Assembly: GCA_964624075.1 (NCBI GenBank)
Contig: CAZUWH010000002.1
Coordinates: forward strand, 116,960 to 180,959
DNA: 64,000 bases
Source of the DNA: CAZUWH01 sp964624075
GTDB lineage: Bacteria > Pseudomonadota > Alphaproteobacteria > Rhodospirillales > Rhodospirillaceae
Direction of reading: 5' to 3'
Shown: positions 45,033-55,979 of the stretch, one piece after another
Layout of the letters: every line of letters begins with the position of its first letter
Position numbering within the stretch: the first letter of the stretch is position 1
The notes under the pieces: model-generated
The model's input: the letters and a program-made list of their open reading frames with translations, nothing else
What the model was told of the DNA's origin: nothing
Database searches by the model: none
Translations under genes and position numbers: made by a program

Positions 45033-45848
45033 TCATGAGCGGGACGATGTCGCCAGCAGCACACGAGTCGCTTCCGCCACATCGGCCTGGCGCATCAGGG
45101 ATACGCCAATCAGGAAGCGGCGGGCCCCGACCCTGGCCAGACGGGCCAGGTCGACCGGTTGACTCAAACCGCTTTCGGCCACCAGCACCCGATCGTTCGG
45201 AACCAGGGTGGCCAGCCGCTCGGTCACCGTGAGATCGACATGCAGGGTTTTGAGATTGCGGTTGTTCACACCGATCAACCGCGTGTGCAGGCGCAGGGCA
45301 CGGCCGAGTTCGTTTTCGTCATGGACTTCTGCTAGAACATCAAGACCGAATTCCATGGCCGCGGCTTCCAGTTCGGTAGCCTGGCTGTCGGACACGGCCG
45401 TCAGAATGACGAGAATGGCATCGGCCCCGATAGCCCGTGCCTCGACCACCTGATAAGGATCAAGCATGAAGTCCTTGCGCAGGATGGGCAATTCCACGAC
45501 ATTCCGGGCTTCGGTGACAAAGGCGTCAGCGCCCTGGAAATAAGGGACATCGGTCAGAATGGATAAGCAGGCTGCACCACCACTGGCATAGCTCCTGGCC
45601 AGGGTCGCCGGGTTGAAATCGGTGCGAATCAGGCCGGCCGAAGGGGAGGTCTTCTTGATTTCAGCGATCAGGCCATAACCACGAACCGCAACGGCCCGGT
45701 CAAGGGCCGTGGCAAATCCGCGCGGCATGGCAGCGGCCCTGGCCTGTCCGATCAGGATAGGCAAAGGCACAGCCGCCCGGCAGGTGGCAACATGTTCGCG
45801 CTTGGTAGCACAGATGCGGGCCAGAAGGTCGGACGTTTCCATTCTCAT
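45033..45848 (-). CDS. trpC: Indole-3-glycerol phosphate synthase
   Basis: 271 aa TIM barrel. It has LIAEIKKTSPSAGLIRTDFN, SILTDVPYFQGADAFVTEAR, ILRKDFMLDPYQVVEARAIG, GVNNRNLKTLHVDL and VAESGLSQPVDLARL, containing the catalytic Glu, Lys and Asn residues of the family. It closes the indole ring in tryptophan synthesis. The ATG at 45848 lies 1 nt after the ccmB stop, which is not its usual partner; normally trpD precedes and moaC follows. Translation may therefore be coupled to ccmB. Confidence 0.95.
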   Translation of the reverse strand: MRMETSDLLARICATKREHVATCRAAVPLPILIGQARAAAMPRGFATALDRAVAVRGYGLIAEIKKTSPSAGLIRTDFNPATLARSYASGGAACLSILTDVPYFQGADAFVTEARNVVELPILRKDFMLDPYQVVEARAIGADAILVILTAVSDSQATELEAAAMEFGLDVLAEVHDENELGRALRLHTRLIGVNNRNLKTLHVDLTVTERLATLVPNDRVLVAESGLSQPVDLARLARVGARRFLIGVSLMRQADVAEATRVLLATSSRS

Positions 45849-45849
45849 G

Positions 45850-46515
45850 CTACTCCAGTGCCTGTCGCAGGGCAGCAGCAGCGGCAAGCGGACACAGGGC
45901 CAGGGCCGCACAGAGAAGGGCCGCCAGCATTAGCAACGACGCCCTTTCCTCGAACCCCATGCTGACGGCGTCCACTGCAGCGACACCGAAGACCAGTACC
46001 GGAACGTAAAGCGGTAGGACCAGCAGCGACACTAGGACTCCGCCCCGACGCGCCCCCAGAACCAGCGCCGCGCCCACGGCGCCAACCAGGCTCAGGGCGG
46101 GTGTGCCGAGAGCCATGGCGGCGACTAGAATAGCCATGCCTTCCCCCTTCATTTGCAGGAGCACGGCTAGAAGCGGAGCCATGATCAGCAGGGGCAGACC
46201 GGTCGTGAGCCAATGCGCCAACACCTTGCCCAGCACGATGCTGGTCAGGGAAGGTGATGCCAGGGCGAGCAGATCCAGGCTGCCATCTTCGTAGTCGCCC
46301 TGGAACAGACGATCAAGCGACAGCAGGGCGGCAAGAAGGGCCATGATCCACAACACACCGGCGCTGATCCGCTCCAGCACCTGCGGCTCAGGACCGATTC
46401 CGAACGGGAACAGCACCACCGCCAGGACAAAGAAGCCAAGCACCATCAGCGTATCGGCTCCTTGCCGCAACGCAAGACGGAGGTCACGGCGGACGATATG
46501 AACGACGAGGCTCAT
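45850..46515 (-). CDS. ccmB: Heme exporter protein CcmB
   Basis: 221 aa with six hydrophobic segments. It starts HIVRRDLRLALRQGADTLMV and contains FFVLAVVLFPFGIGPEP, FQGDYEDGSLDLLALASPSL and LPLYVPVLVFGVAAVDAV, all CcmB landmarks. With CcmA it forms the ABC module of system I cytochrome c maturation, releasing heme-loaded CcmE. It overlaps ccmA by 4 nt (ATGA). The usual next gene, ccmC, is absent; trpC starts 1 nt after its TAG. Confidence 0.94.
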   Translation of the reverse strand: MSLVVHIVRRDLRLALRQGADTLMVLGFFVLAVVLFPFGIGPEPQVLERISAGVLWIMALLAALLSLDRLFQGDYEDGSLDLLALASPSLTSIVLGKVLAHWLTTGLPLLIMAPLLAVLLQMKGEGMAILVAAMALGTPALSLVGAVGAALVLGARRGGVLVSLLVLPLYVPVLVFGVAAVDAVSMGFEERASLLMLAALLCAALALCPLAAAAALRQALE

Positions 46516-47243
46516 GGTCCGTTCCCAGGCCGGGCGTGCGCTGCCGTCAGGGGATCAGCGGCGAAATCACGCATGTCCAGCCGCTGGGCATCCGACAGAG
46601 CGACGGCCGTGTGCGTGGAAAGCACCACCATACCGCCGTGGGCCCGATGCTCGGCCATGACCATGCCCAGCGCGGCCACTGCCGTCTGGTCAAGGGCAGT
46701 GGCCGGTTCGTCCAGCAGCCACAAATCCGATGTCCCCAGAAGCAGCCGCGCCAGATTGACCCGTCGTTTCTGTCCGGCTGACAGCAATCGACCCGGCACG
46801 TCAGCAAGACGTTCAAGGCCGAAACAGGTCATGGCCGCCGCTGCGGCCGCCTCGGCTTGCCGTTGTCCAAGACCGGTGAATCCACCCCAGAACATCAAAG
46901 TTTCGGCTACCGACAGGGCCGGCTTGACGGCGTCGAGATGTCCCACGTAGCGCACCATGGCCAGGTGACTTTCCATCTCTTCGCTGATGGGCTGGCCCTT
47001 CCGGAACAGGCTCCCGCCGGCCGGGCGCAAAAGCCCGGCCAGGAGTCGTAGCAGGCTCGATTTGCCACTGCCGTTGGGGCCAACCAGAAGCAAGGCCCCG
47101 CCTGGACCGAGAGCGAAAGATAGACGGGCAAATATCATGCGTTCGCTGCGGACACAGGCTAAATCCCGTCCGGCAAAACGAAACGACTGCGCAAGGCCGG
47201 GCATGGCCGATGCGGGAGACGAAGGCTCGGGAACAGTTATCAT
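46512..47243 (-). CDS. ccmA: Heme exporter ATP-binding protein CcmA
   Basis: 243 aa ABC ATPase. Walker A is LLVGPNGSGKSSLLRLLAGL, the signature loop is LSAGQKRRVNLARLLL, Walker B is LWLLDEPATALD, and the H-loop is VVLSTHTAV. The RYVGHLDAVKPALSVAETL stretch is typical of CcmA. It powers the CcmAB complex in cytochrome c maturation. A short N-terminal extension of about 15 residues before the ABC core leaves the start uncertain. It is divergent from guaB across 229 nt. Confidence 0.94.
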   Translation of the reverse strand: MITVPEPSSPASAMPGLAQSFRFAGRDLACVRSERMIFARLSFALGPGGALLLVGPNGSGKSSLLRLLAGLLRPAGGSLFRKGQPISEEMESHLAMVRYVGHLDAVKPALSVAETLMFWGGFTGLGQRQAEAAAAAAMTCFGLERLADVPGRLLSAGQKRRVNLARLLLGTSDLWLLDEPATALDQTAVAALGMVMAEHRAHGGMVVLSTHTAVALSDAQRLDMRDFAADPLTAAHARPGNGP

Positions 47244-47415
47244 GATCGCGAATCATAGCAGAAAGCGCGGTCCGCACCATCTTTCTATCGAGGGACCCAG
47301 ATGAAACGGAATCCGTGCCGCCGGATTATTAAGATCCTGGCCGAATGCGGAAGATGCGGAATTGGTGACCGGGCCATCAGGGCGCGCCTTGGCACGGGTC
47401 TGTAAATGTGTATGA

Positions 47416-48936
<1,521 letters not shown>

Positions 48937-49034
48937 GAATCAGGGAGCATAGTGCGCGAATGGCCAGGTAGACAGACGCGTTTTCATTCTCTTCTCTTTC
49001 CTCTCTTTCCTTCCCATGACTGGAGCCGTGACCC

Positions 49035-50396
49035 ATGACCCCTGGAGGCCGTATTCAGGCCGTGATTGACCTGTTGACCGCCATCGCGGCCATGCCCCGA
49101 CCGGCCGACGGCGTCCTTCGTGCCTTCTTTCGGGAACGCCGTTACATGGGGGCCAAGGACCGCCACGGGGTGGCCGACATGACATGGGCTATTCTGCGCC
49201 GTCAGGCGCGGCTGGCGTGGTGGGTGATTCACGCCGCTGCGCGCCTTCAGCGCCGGACCGTCGCCCTGTCTGACCGCGACGGGAACGGCACCATGCGCTG
49301 GATTGTCCTTGCCTATCTCGTGCTGGTCGAAGGACGGACCATCGCCGCGCTGGCAGGGCTTTCCCGTGACGACCATGGGCCGGCCGGGCTGAGCCAGGAG
49401 GAGCGTGACATGCTTGCGACGATGGCCGGACGCCCCCTGGAGCATTCGGCTATGCCACGGTGGGTGCGATGTGAACTGCCGCCCTGGCTGGAAGGGCCGC
49501 TGCATGCCTGCTTCGGCACGGCCCTGGGGCATGAACTGGTTGCCTTGAATGCAGAGGCGCCCCTTGACCTGCGGGTCAACACGCTGAAGACGGCCCGCGA
49601 GGAGGCCCGGGCCCTTCTGGCCGCCGAGGGGATCGAATCACATCCGACGCCTTTCTCGCCGGTTGGTTTGCGGGTGGTGAACCGGGTTGATATCACCACC
49701 TGTCCGCCGTTCCGCGAGGGTTTGGTGGAAGTGCAGGATGAAGGGTCACAGCTTGTCGCCCTGCTTACGGACGCAAGACCAGGTCAGGCAGTGGCCGATT
49801 ACTGTGCCGGTGCCGGGGGCAAGACTTTAGCCTTGGCTGCCTGCATGGCGAACAGGGGTCGGCTGATTGCCTGCGACATTTCACCCGGACGACTGGAACG
49901 TGCCGCCAGACGATTGCGCCGGGCGGGTGTGTACAACGTTACCAGCCATCTGCTGGAAGGTCACACCGATTCGTGGTACAAGCGGGCGCGCGACCGGTTC
50001 GATCGGGTGTTGGCGGACGTACCCTGTACCGGCACCGGCACCTGGCGCCGCAATCCCGACGCCCGTTGGCGTCTTCAGCCGGAAGACGTAGCGGAACTGA
50101 CAGCTCGCCAAGCCGACATTCTGCTCCGGGCTGGTCGGCTGGTACGGCCGGGGGGGCGGTTGATCTATGCCACCTGTTCCCTGCTCGCGGCGGAGAATGA
50201 AACCCAGGTGGAACGGTTCCTGGCGGAGTCTCCTGCTTTCCATCCGGTTCCCGCTGCATCGGCATGGGCCGGGTCGGTGGGGCGTCTGTGGTCTTTTGAC
50301 TCCTCGTCTCCTTTTCTGCATTTGACCCCGGCCCGACAGGGAACCGACGGTTATTTTGTGGCCGTGTTGGAGAAAGGCGAAGAGCACGGGATGTAA
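49035..50396 (+). CDS. rsmB: RsmB/NOP-family RNA cytosine-5 methyltransferase
   Basis: 453 aa. The N-terminal helical part resembles NusB-like RsmB domains (VLRAFFRERRYMGAKDRHGV). The catalytic part has the SAM-binding motif ADYCAGAGGKTLALAA, ADVPCTGTGTWRRNPDARWR (with PC) and YATCSLLAAENE (with TC), the two-cysteine pattern of m5C RNA methyltransferases. The likely target is 16S rRNA C967 by family analogy. The guaB-rsmB pairing is common in alphaproteobacteria. It ends 206 nt before the third MITE-like element; that interval shows no gene. Confidence 0.88.
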   Translation: MTPGGRIQAVIDLLTAIAAMPRPADGVLRAFFRERRYMGAKDRHGVADMTWAILRRQARLAWWVIHAAARLQRRTVALSDRDGNGTMRWIVLAYLVLVEGRTIAALAGLSRDDHGPAGLSQEERDMLATMAGRPLEHSAMPRWVRCELPPWLEGPLHACFGTALGHELVALNAEAPLDLRVNTLKTAREEARALLAAEGIESHPTPFSPVGLRVVNRVDITTCPPFREGLVEVQDEGSQLVALLTDARPGQAVADYCAGAGGKTLALAACMANRGRLIACDISPGRLERAARRLRRAGVYNVTSHLLEGHTDSWYKRARDRFDRVLADVPCTGTGTWRRNPDARWRLQPEDVAELTARQADILLRAGRLVRPGGRLIYATCSLLAAENETQVERFLAESPAFHPVPAASAWAGSVGRLWSFDSSSPFLHLTPARQGTDGYFVAVLEKGEEHGM

Positions 50397-50602
50397 CCGG
50401 AAGCGAGGAAGCGTGTGGGTATCTCCCGGTACAAAACCTTCTTTTTCCTGTCCATGAATGCTATGGCAAGAATACATCTTTGGAATGTAATATCAATGCT
50501 CGCATACTTTCGTGAGGATTTGCGCCCCGGATGGCCAGTTCTGCCCCATCGGAGGCCCTTCCTGCGGAGTGATGGCCGCGAGGGACTGTACAATAATGCC
50601 TG

Positions 50603-50808
50603 TCGGCAGTTCCCATTATAGGAATGACACTGATTTGAAGATCCCCTCCCCCCTCAACCTTCTCCCGACGACCCCCGTCCCGAAAGAGACCCCCCCTGAG
50701 GGGGGAACATTCCCTCCCCCTGCATGAAGGCCTGCCTCCTCGGGGGAGAAGGGTTTGGGAGGAGCCTGCCAAGGCGACTTGGAATGAAGGCCATACCGAG
50801 AATTGCCA
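50603..50808 (+). mobile_element. MITE-like non-autonomous element, copy 3
   Basis: A 206-bp element between rsmB and meaB. It begins TCGGCAGTTCCCATTATAGG, near-identical to the start of copy 1 for 27 nt, and ends CCATACCGAGAATTGCCA, matching copy 2. It is flanked by a perfect 8-bp direct repeat, AATGCCTG, at 50595-50602 and 50809-50816. The internal block CCGTCCCGAAAGAGACCCCC also occurs, reversed, in copy 2. No gene fits inside. Confidence 0.8.
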
Positions 50809-50914
50809 AATGCCTGTCATGCGGCTTGCGGGAGCGGGCAGGGAAAGGCATGATATCCCGGTGTGTCGTTTTTATACATCCTGTAGAGTCGCGTAACGTC
50901 GTGAGCCAGAGCAA

Positions 50915-51853
50915 GTGCCTTATTTGAATCACAACAGCTTGCATGTCCTAACGGCTGGCGGCAAGACCGCCCTGGCCCGTGCCCTGGCCCAGGTGGAGTG
51001 TGCCCCCGATTCCGAGGAAACAGTAGCTCTGCTCGATGCGGCCTATGCGGCTCCCATTGGTCACGTGATCGGTATCACCGGTCCGCCCGGGGTGGGCAAG
51101 TCCACTCTGATGAACGTGCTCATCAACGGCTGGCGTGCGCAGGGACGTAGCGTGGGCGTGATTGCCGTCGATCCTTCCTCGCGCCGGAGCGGGGGCGCAC
51201 TTCTAGGAGACCGGACCCGTCTGACGACTGATCCCGAGGACCAGGATGTTTTTGTCCGTTCCATGGCCGCCCGCGACAAGCTGGGCGGGCTGGCGGCTAT
51301 GACTGTTACCGGCATGGTGCTGATGCGCGCCCTTTATGACATGGTACTGATTGAGACCGTCGGGGTCGGCCAGTCGGAAACCGACGTGGTTTGTGTTGCT
51401 GATACGGTGCTGTTTTGCATTCAGCCGGGTTCGGGCGACTCGCTGCAGTTCATGAAGGCCGGCATCGTCGAGATTCCCCATGTGGTCCTTGTTACCAAGG
51501 CTGACATGGGTAAGCCGGCCGTACGGTCACGGAGTGACGTCAAGATAGCGCTCTCGCTGGTCGATCCAGGTCCGGAGGACCCGGCCCCATGGCATGTTCC
51601 TGTCCTTCTTGTTTCTGCTGTTGCGGGAGATGGTATCGGCCAGACCATTGCCGCGATCGACTCTCACGGTACCTATTTGCGTGAAAGCGGACGTCTTGCC
51701 GCGATGCGTCAGGCCCAGGCGGAACAATGGTTGATCGAGGCCATCCGGGAACGCTTTGGCCGCGAAGGGATCAAGCGGGTTGGTGATCTGTCCCTGGCCA
51801 GGGATCAGTCTCCTTTCCGCCGTTTGCAGGATGTGGTGCAGATCTTGTGCTGA
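50915..51853 (+). CDS. meaB: MeaB/ArgK-family GTPase
   Basis: 312 aa G3E GTPase. G1 is GITGPPGVGKSTLMNVLING, followed by AVDPSSRRSGGALLGDRTRL, ETVGVGQSETDVV (G3) and LVTKADMGKP (G4). MeaB protects and reloads the B12-dependent methylmalonyl-CoA mutase in the family's best-studied members. The mutase is not in the window. The start is GTG at 50915, with a TTG at 50924 as alternative. It lies just downstream of MITE-like copy 3. The nearby cbtBA cobalt genes are also B12-linked, but distance and strand argue against co-regulation. Confidence 0.92.
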   Translation: MPYLNHNSLHVLTAGGKTALARALAQVECAPDSEETVALLDAAYAAPIGHVIGITGPPGVGKSTLMNVLINGWRAQGRSVGVIAVDPSSRRSGGALLGDRTRLTTDPEDQDVFVRSMAARDKLGGLAAMTVTGMVLMRALYDMVLIETVGVGQSETDVVCVADTVLFCIQPGSGDSLQFMKAGIVEIPHVVLVTKADMGKPAVRSRSDVKIALSLVDPGPEDPAPWHVPVLLVSAVAGDGIGQTIAAIDSHGTYLRESGRLAAMRQAQAEQWLIEAIRERFGREGIKRVGDLSLARDQSPFRRLQDVVQILC

Positions 51854-51924
51854 GAACCAGGATGGATACGTGTAGAGATGTAGGAACAAGGGCTGGAAAA
51901 TCCGTGCCGCAGGGAAATTAGGGA

Positions 51925-52581
51925 ATGATCATCGCCATCGACGGACCGGCGGCGGCTGGCAAGGGAACCCTGGCCCGCCAGCTTGCGGAACGGCTTGGGC
52001 TTGCCTACCTGGATACGGGCTTGCTGTACCGGGCTGTTGGTGTGGCCGTGCTGCGCGAGGGGGCCAGTCCCGATGACGCGGCAGCTGCCATTAAGGCCGT
52101 CCGCCAGCTTGGTCCGGCGGTTCTGTGCGATCCGATGTTGCGATCGGAGGAGTCGGGACAGGCGGCATCGTGCGTAGCGGCGATTCCGGCGGTGCGGGCG
52201 GCGCTTTTGGATTTTCAGCGTACTTTTGCCCGCCATCCGCCGGCAGGGGGAAAGGGGGCCGTGATGGACGGTCGTGATATCGGTACGGTGGTTTGCCCTG
52301 AGGCCGATCACAAGTTGTTTGTCACGGCTAGCCTGGAGGTTCGTGTTCGACGCCGCGTAAAAGAGTTGCGGGAACAGGGAATGCGGGTTATAGAAGACCG
52401 GATTCTTGAGAAAATGCGTGAGCGTGATCAGCGTGACAGAGAGCGTATCGTCGCTCCTCTGGTTCCGGTACCGGGTGCCCTTGTTCTGGACACATCGGGA
52501 ATGGATGCCGACGCGGCATTGGCGGCGGCGTTGGCGTATGTTTCCACCGAGCGGGCCTCCAGGAGGGACTCTCTTGCTTGA
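51925..52581 (+). CDS. cmk: Cytidylate kinase
   Basis: 218 aa. It has the P-loop IIAIDGPAAAGKGTLARQLA, the substrate region YLDTGLLYRAVG, VMDGRDIGTVVCPEADHKLF and the Arg-rich lid RVRRRVKELREQG. It phosphorylates CMP and dCMP. The ATG at 51925 is directly at the conserved N-terminus. It is followed by rpsA, its usual partner, after 148 nt. aroA, which precedes it in most relatives, is 17 kb upstream. Confidence 0.96.
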   Translation: MIIAIDGPAAAGKGTLARQLAERLGLAYLDTGLLYRAVGVAVLREGASPDDAAAAIKAVRQLGPAVLCDPMLRSEESGQAASCVAAIPAVRAALLDFQRTFARHPPAGGKGAVMDGRDIGTVVCPEADHKLFVTASLEVRVRRRVKELREQGMRVIEDRILEKMRERDQRDRERIVAPLVPVPGALVLDTSGMDADAALAAALAYVSTERASRRDSLA

Positions 52582-52729
52582 TTCCTAGGACGTTGCGCGA
52601 GCATCATCGTTTCCGCTCAAGGGACTCCTGCGGGCGTTCCTAACAGCTGAGGGTTTTTGGTTTCAGCAAGACCGCCGGAGGTAACCGGCTGGCCAGCACC
52701 GGCGAATGATCGAGAAAGGACAGGACCGC

Positions 52730-54451
52730 ATGGCCGATACCGCCACTGTTTTTCCTCCTGACATGGACGATTTCGCTGCCCTTCTGGATGGGTCGCTCGG
52801 CAAGGGTGGCACGATTGAAGGCGGGGTAATCAAGGGTACCGTGCTCAACGTCGATAATGATTTCGTGACCATTGACGTCGGCCTCAAATCCGAGGGGCGG
52901 GTTGCTCTGAAGGAGTTTTCCTCCTCAGCTGGCAGGCCTGAAGTCAAGTCAGGCGATGTCGTCGAGGTGTTTGTCGAGCGTTACGAGGACCGGGACGGCA
53001 TGATCGTCCTTTCCCGCGATAAGGCCCGTCGCGAGGAGGCCTGGAACGAACTTGAAAGGGCCGCCAACGAGAATCAGCGCGTTACGGGTGTCATTTTTGG
53101 CCGTGTCAAGGGCGGTTTCACGGTTGATCTGAATGGCGCCGTTGCCTTTCTGCCCGGCAGCCAGGTGGACATCCGTCCGGTACGCGATATCGGCCCCCTG
53201 ATGGGTACACCGCAACCGTTTCAGATTCTGAAAATGGATCGGGCCCGCGGCAACATCGTCGTATCGCGGCGCGCCGTGCTTGAAGAAACCCGCGCCGAGC
53301 AGCGCAGTGACCTGATCGAGAACCTTCGGGAAGGCCAGGTGTTGGAAGGCGTGGTCAAGAACATCACTGATTATGGCGCCTTCGTTGACCTGGGGGGCGT
53401 GGATGGACTTCTGCATGTCACAGATGTTTCCTGGAAACGGATCAACCATCCGAGTGAGGTCCTGCATATCGGCCAGACCGTGAAGGTTCAGGTGATCCGT
53501 TTCAACGCCGAGACGCAACGGATTAGTCTGGGTATGAAACAGCTTGAAACGGATCCGTGGGAAGGGGTGGAACGTAAGTATCCTGTGGGCACCAAGTTCA
53601 ATGGCCGTGTCACCAACATCACCGACTATGGTGCCTTCGTGGAACTGGAGGCAGGCGTTGAGGGTCTGGTGCATGTGTCTGAGATGAGCTGGACCAAGAA
53701 GAACATCCATCCCGGTAAAATCCTCTCTACCAGCCAGGAGGTGGAGGTGATGGTTCTCGACGTGGATCCACAAAAACGCCGCATTTCGCTTGGCCTGAAG
53801 CAGACCATGGGCAATCCGTGGGAATCCTTTCTGCAAAAGTTTCCCATTGGATCGACGATCGAGGGCGAGATTAAGAATATCACCGAGTTCGGTCTGTTCA
53901 TTGGTCTCACTGGCGAGATCGACGGCATGGTGCACCTGTCCGATCTGGACTGGAATCGCCCGAGCGAAGAAGCGGTGCAGGATTACCGGAAAGGTGACCT
54001 GGTTCGCGCCAAGGTCCTGGATGTGGACGTGGACAAGGAACGCATCTCGCTTGGCATCAAGCAGCTTACCGAAGATCCCTTTGCCGATGCCATCAAGGGC
54101 CTGAAAAAGGGAGATCTTGTGTCCTGTGTCGTGTCACAGATCCAGGAAAATGGGGTTGAGGTGCTCATCAATGATTCGCTTCAGGGCTTTATCCGCAAGG
54201 CTGAACTGGCCCGGGACCGTGGTGAGCAACGGCCGGAACGGTTTGCCATCAGCGAAAGGGTGGATGCCAAGATCACGTCCATTGACCGTGCTACGCGTCG
54301 TATCGCCCTGTCGATCAAGGCACGGGAGTTCGATGAGGAGAAAAAGGCCATGGCTGAGTATGGTGCAGTCGAGGCCGGTGCCTCCTTGGGCGATATCCTG
54401 GGAGCTGCCTTGAAGCAAGCGCGCGAGGACAAGGAAACCTCCGGACGGTGA
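52730..54451 (+). CDS. rpsA: 30S ribosomal protein S1
   Basis: 573 aa with six S1/OB repeats. They are easily seen in repeats 3-6: GVVKNITDYGAFVDLGGVDG, GRVTNITDYGAFVELEAGVE, GEIKNITEFGLFIGLTGEID and a final CVVSQIQENGVEVLIN. The protein unfolds mRNA leaders and helps initiation. The ATG at 52730 follows GGACAGGA; an upstream in-frame ATG at 52706 is less likely. ihfB follows in the standard order, though the 351-nt gap is wide. Confidence 0.97.
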   Translation: MADTATVFPPDMDDFAALLDGSLGKGGTIEGGVIKGTVLNVDNDFVTIDVGLKSEGRVALKEFSSSAGRPEVKSGDVVEVFVERYEDRDGMIVLSRDKARREEAWNELERAANENQRVTGVIFGRVKGGFTVDLNGAVAFLPGSQVDIRPVRDIGPLMGTPQPFQILKMDRARGNIVVSRRAVLEETRAEQRSDLIENLREGQVLEGVVKNITDYGAFVDLGGVDGLLHVTDVSWKRINHPSEVLHIGQTVKVQVIRFNAETQRISLGMKQLETDPWEGVERKYPVGTKFNGRVTNITDYGAFVELEAGVEGLVHVSEMSWTKKNIHPGKILSTSQEVEVMVLDVDPQKRRISLGLKQTMGNPWESFLQKFPIGSTIEGEIKNITEFGLFIGLTGEIDGMVHLSDLDWNRPSEEAVQDYRKGDLVRAKVLDVDVDKERISLGIKQLTEDPFADAIKGLKKGDLVSCVVSQIQENGVEVLINDSLQGFIRKAELARDRGEQRPERFAISERVDAKITSIDRATRRIALSIKAREFDEEKKAMAEYGAVEAGASLGDILGAALKQAREDKETSGR

Positions 54452-54802
54452 CCGACACCGACAGGAAGTCCGTTGCCGCAAGGGGTGGGGAAGGCCGCTG
54501 CCTTTTCCTTCCCTTCCGTGTATTCTCACCGTCCCTTGGACCAACGCGCGTCGCTTGTGACACGCGCGCAAGTGTCTGCTGCCATGGCGCGCCGCCGCAT
54601 GGCTTGGTGTACCAAGGGCCGCGGATGCGGTCCGCCGGCGGCTCGAGAGAGGTCACGATCAAAGCTTAAGAGCATGTGACTCCTTGACAAGGATATCCAG
54701 CTTTGGCACGCTGCGGATTTTGCAGGAGCGGCTTGTTCCAGGAATGGATGCCCGCAAGGAGCGGGTGATCGCGAAAGAACAACGCATTTGAAGTGACGCG
54801 CC
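54452..54802. other. Gap between rpsA and ihfB without a gene
   Basis: No open frame here resembles a protein; sppA, which can sit here in relatives, is absent. A TTGACA hexamer at 54684-54689 could be a -35 element for ihfB, but no matching -10 was found at 16-18 nt spacing. Confidence 0.4.
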
Positions 54803-55084
54803 ATGACCAGGTCGAAGTTGATTGTGCGCCTTGCGGAGAGGAATCCGCATCTTTATCAACGCGATATTGAACGTATCGTTACCGCTATCTTTGATGAGAT
54901 TGTCGCCGCTCTGGCGCGTGGTGACCGGGTGGAATTGCGGGGGTTCGGCGCCTTCTCGGTCAAGACCCGGGATGCGCGCGTGGGGCGCAATCCACGCACG
55001 GGCGAGAGTGTCGATGTGACAGAGAAGATCGTGCCCTGTTTCAAGACGGGAAAGCAATTGCGCGAACGTCTCAATGCTGTGTAG
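54803..55084 (+). CDS. ihfB: Integration host factor subunit beta
   Basis: 93 aa of the HU/IHF fold. It has [20 protein letters not shown], the hydrophobic core [20 protein letters not shown], and the DNA-binding arm [20 protein letters not shown] with the intercalating Pro (NPRTGE). The [10 protein letters not shown] motif and the N-terminal sequence favour IHF-beta over HU. With IHF-alpha it bends DNA at regulatory and recombination sites, including sigma-54 promoters activated by NtrC. It follows rpsA in the conserved order. Confidence 0.95.
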   Translation: MTRSKLIVRLAERNPHLYQRDIERIVTAIFDEIVAALARGDRVELRGFGAFSVKTRDARVGRNPRTGESVDVTEKIVPCFKTGKQLRERLNAV

Positions 55085-55159
55085 GGAAGTTTCCCTGGTC
55101 GTGTGTCGGCATGGGCCGGCGTGCAGTTACATCTGGTGTATATTCCGCTTCAAGGATGC

Positions 55160-55471
55160 ATGGCCATGAGAGTGCTGGGCTGGATTATAGGTACTTCCTT
55201 TGCCATTATTATGGTGATCTTTGCCGTATCCAATCGTGGTCTTGTCAGGCTGGATTTGTGGCTATTGCCATTTGGCATCGAAATGCCGGTCTATCTGATG
55301 GTGCTGGGACCGTTGATGATCGGTTTTCTGTTCGGCGTTGTGGTCATGTGGTTGGCGGCTGGCCGTCTGCGGGCCCGCGTGCGGGCCCGCACGCGCGAGG
55401 TGCGTCTGTTGGAACAGAAGGCCTTGAAACGCCAGTTCACGGATACCGCACCCGACCCCGCCCAGGCGTAG
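55160..55471 (+). CDS. LapA-domain (DUF1049) inner-membrane protein
   Basis: About 103 aa. Two membrane helices (VLGWIIGTSFAIIMVIFAVS and VYLMVLGPLMIGFLFGVVVM), joined by NRGLVRLDLWLLPFGIEMP, are followed by a basic cytoplasmic coiled tail (RARVRARTREVRLLEQKALK). The topology and the position after ihfB match LapA-domain proteins, called LapA/YciS in enterobacteria, which are linked to lipopolysaccharide assembly there. The role here is by analogy. Starts at 55160 and 55166 are both possible. Confidence 0.85.
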   Translation: MAMRVLGWIIGTSFAIIMVIFAVSNRGLVRLDLWLLPFGIEMPVYLMVLGPLMIGFLFGVVVMWLAAGRLRARVRARTREVRLLEQKALKRQFTDTAPDPAQA

Positions 55472-55979
55472 GGAATGCGTGCGTACTGGAGAGGACGGTT
55501 CGGTGGCACGGAGTTTCCCCGAGACAAGAGGGCTTCCTGTTCGCGGGCGGAATCGTTTCCCCGTGCCGCAGGTCGGCGGAAGCGAGGCGGTAAGCTATGC
55601 AGGGTGTGGATTTCTTGAAAAACCATCTGCTGATGTCCGATGGTCCTGTCTGTTCTCCCTGTTCTCCCTGTTCGCCGGGCCGATGTTTTCTCGCTATGGG
55701 TGTCTTTTCCCCCTTGCCCGGTGGTGCGTCTTGCGCGCCGTTGTTTGACCAGACCTTATTCTATCCTTACATGAATGAACGGCAGTGTCTTTCGATAGGA
55801 TGTGGACACCTCGAAAAATCGTCATGCCTGCGTGGGCGGGCATCCATGAGGTGCTGACAAGCTATGGATTCCCGACCCCGCCTGCGCGAGGACAAGCTTT
55901 CGCGGGAATGGCGGGGTGTGAATGATTTGAGGTGCTCGTGTGATTTCCTATCCCGGACCTGCCCTGCCAGGGAGGATAT
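55472..55979. other. Intergenic region upstream of pdhA
   Basis: 508 nt without a convincing gene. A 90-codon open frame (55479-55748) has Cys/Phe-rich, non-protein-like composition. The region holds the palindromic repeat at 55821-55918 and a strong GGGAGGA ribosome binding site for pdhA. The trpF and trpB genes that follow ihfB-lapA in many relatives are absent. Confidence 0.5.
55821..55918. repeat. Intergenic palindromic (REP-like) repeat
   Basis: CGTCATGCCTGCGTGGGCGG, then GCATCCATGAGG, is mirrored by ATGGATTCCCGACCCCGCC and GCTTTCGCGGGAATGGCGGG. These are the GTCATTCCCGCG.../...CGCGGGAATGAC type of imperfect inverted repeats scattered between genes in many proteobacteria. Only one clear copy is in the window. 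Confidence 0.6.

Noticed and set aside
54473..54679. Small gene between rpsA and ihfB
   Set aside because: Overlapping short frames have no ribosome binding site and no coding-like composition.
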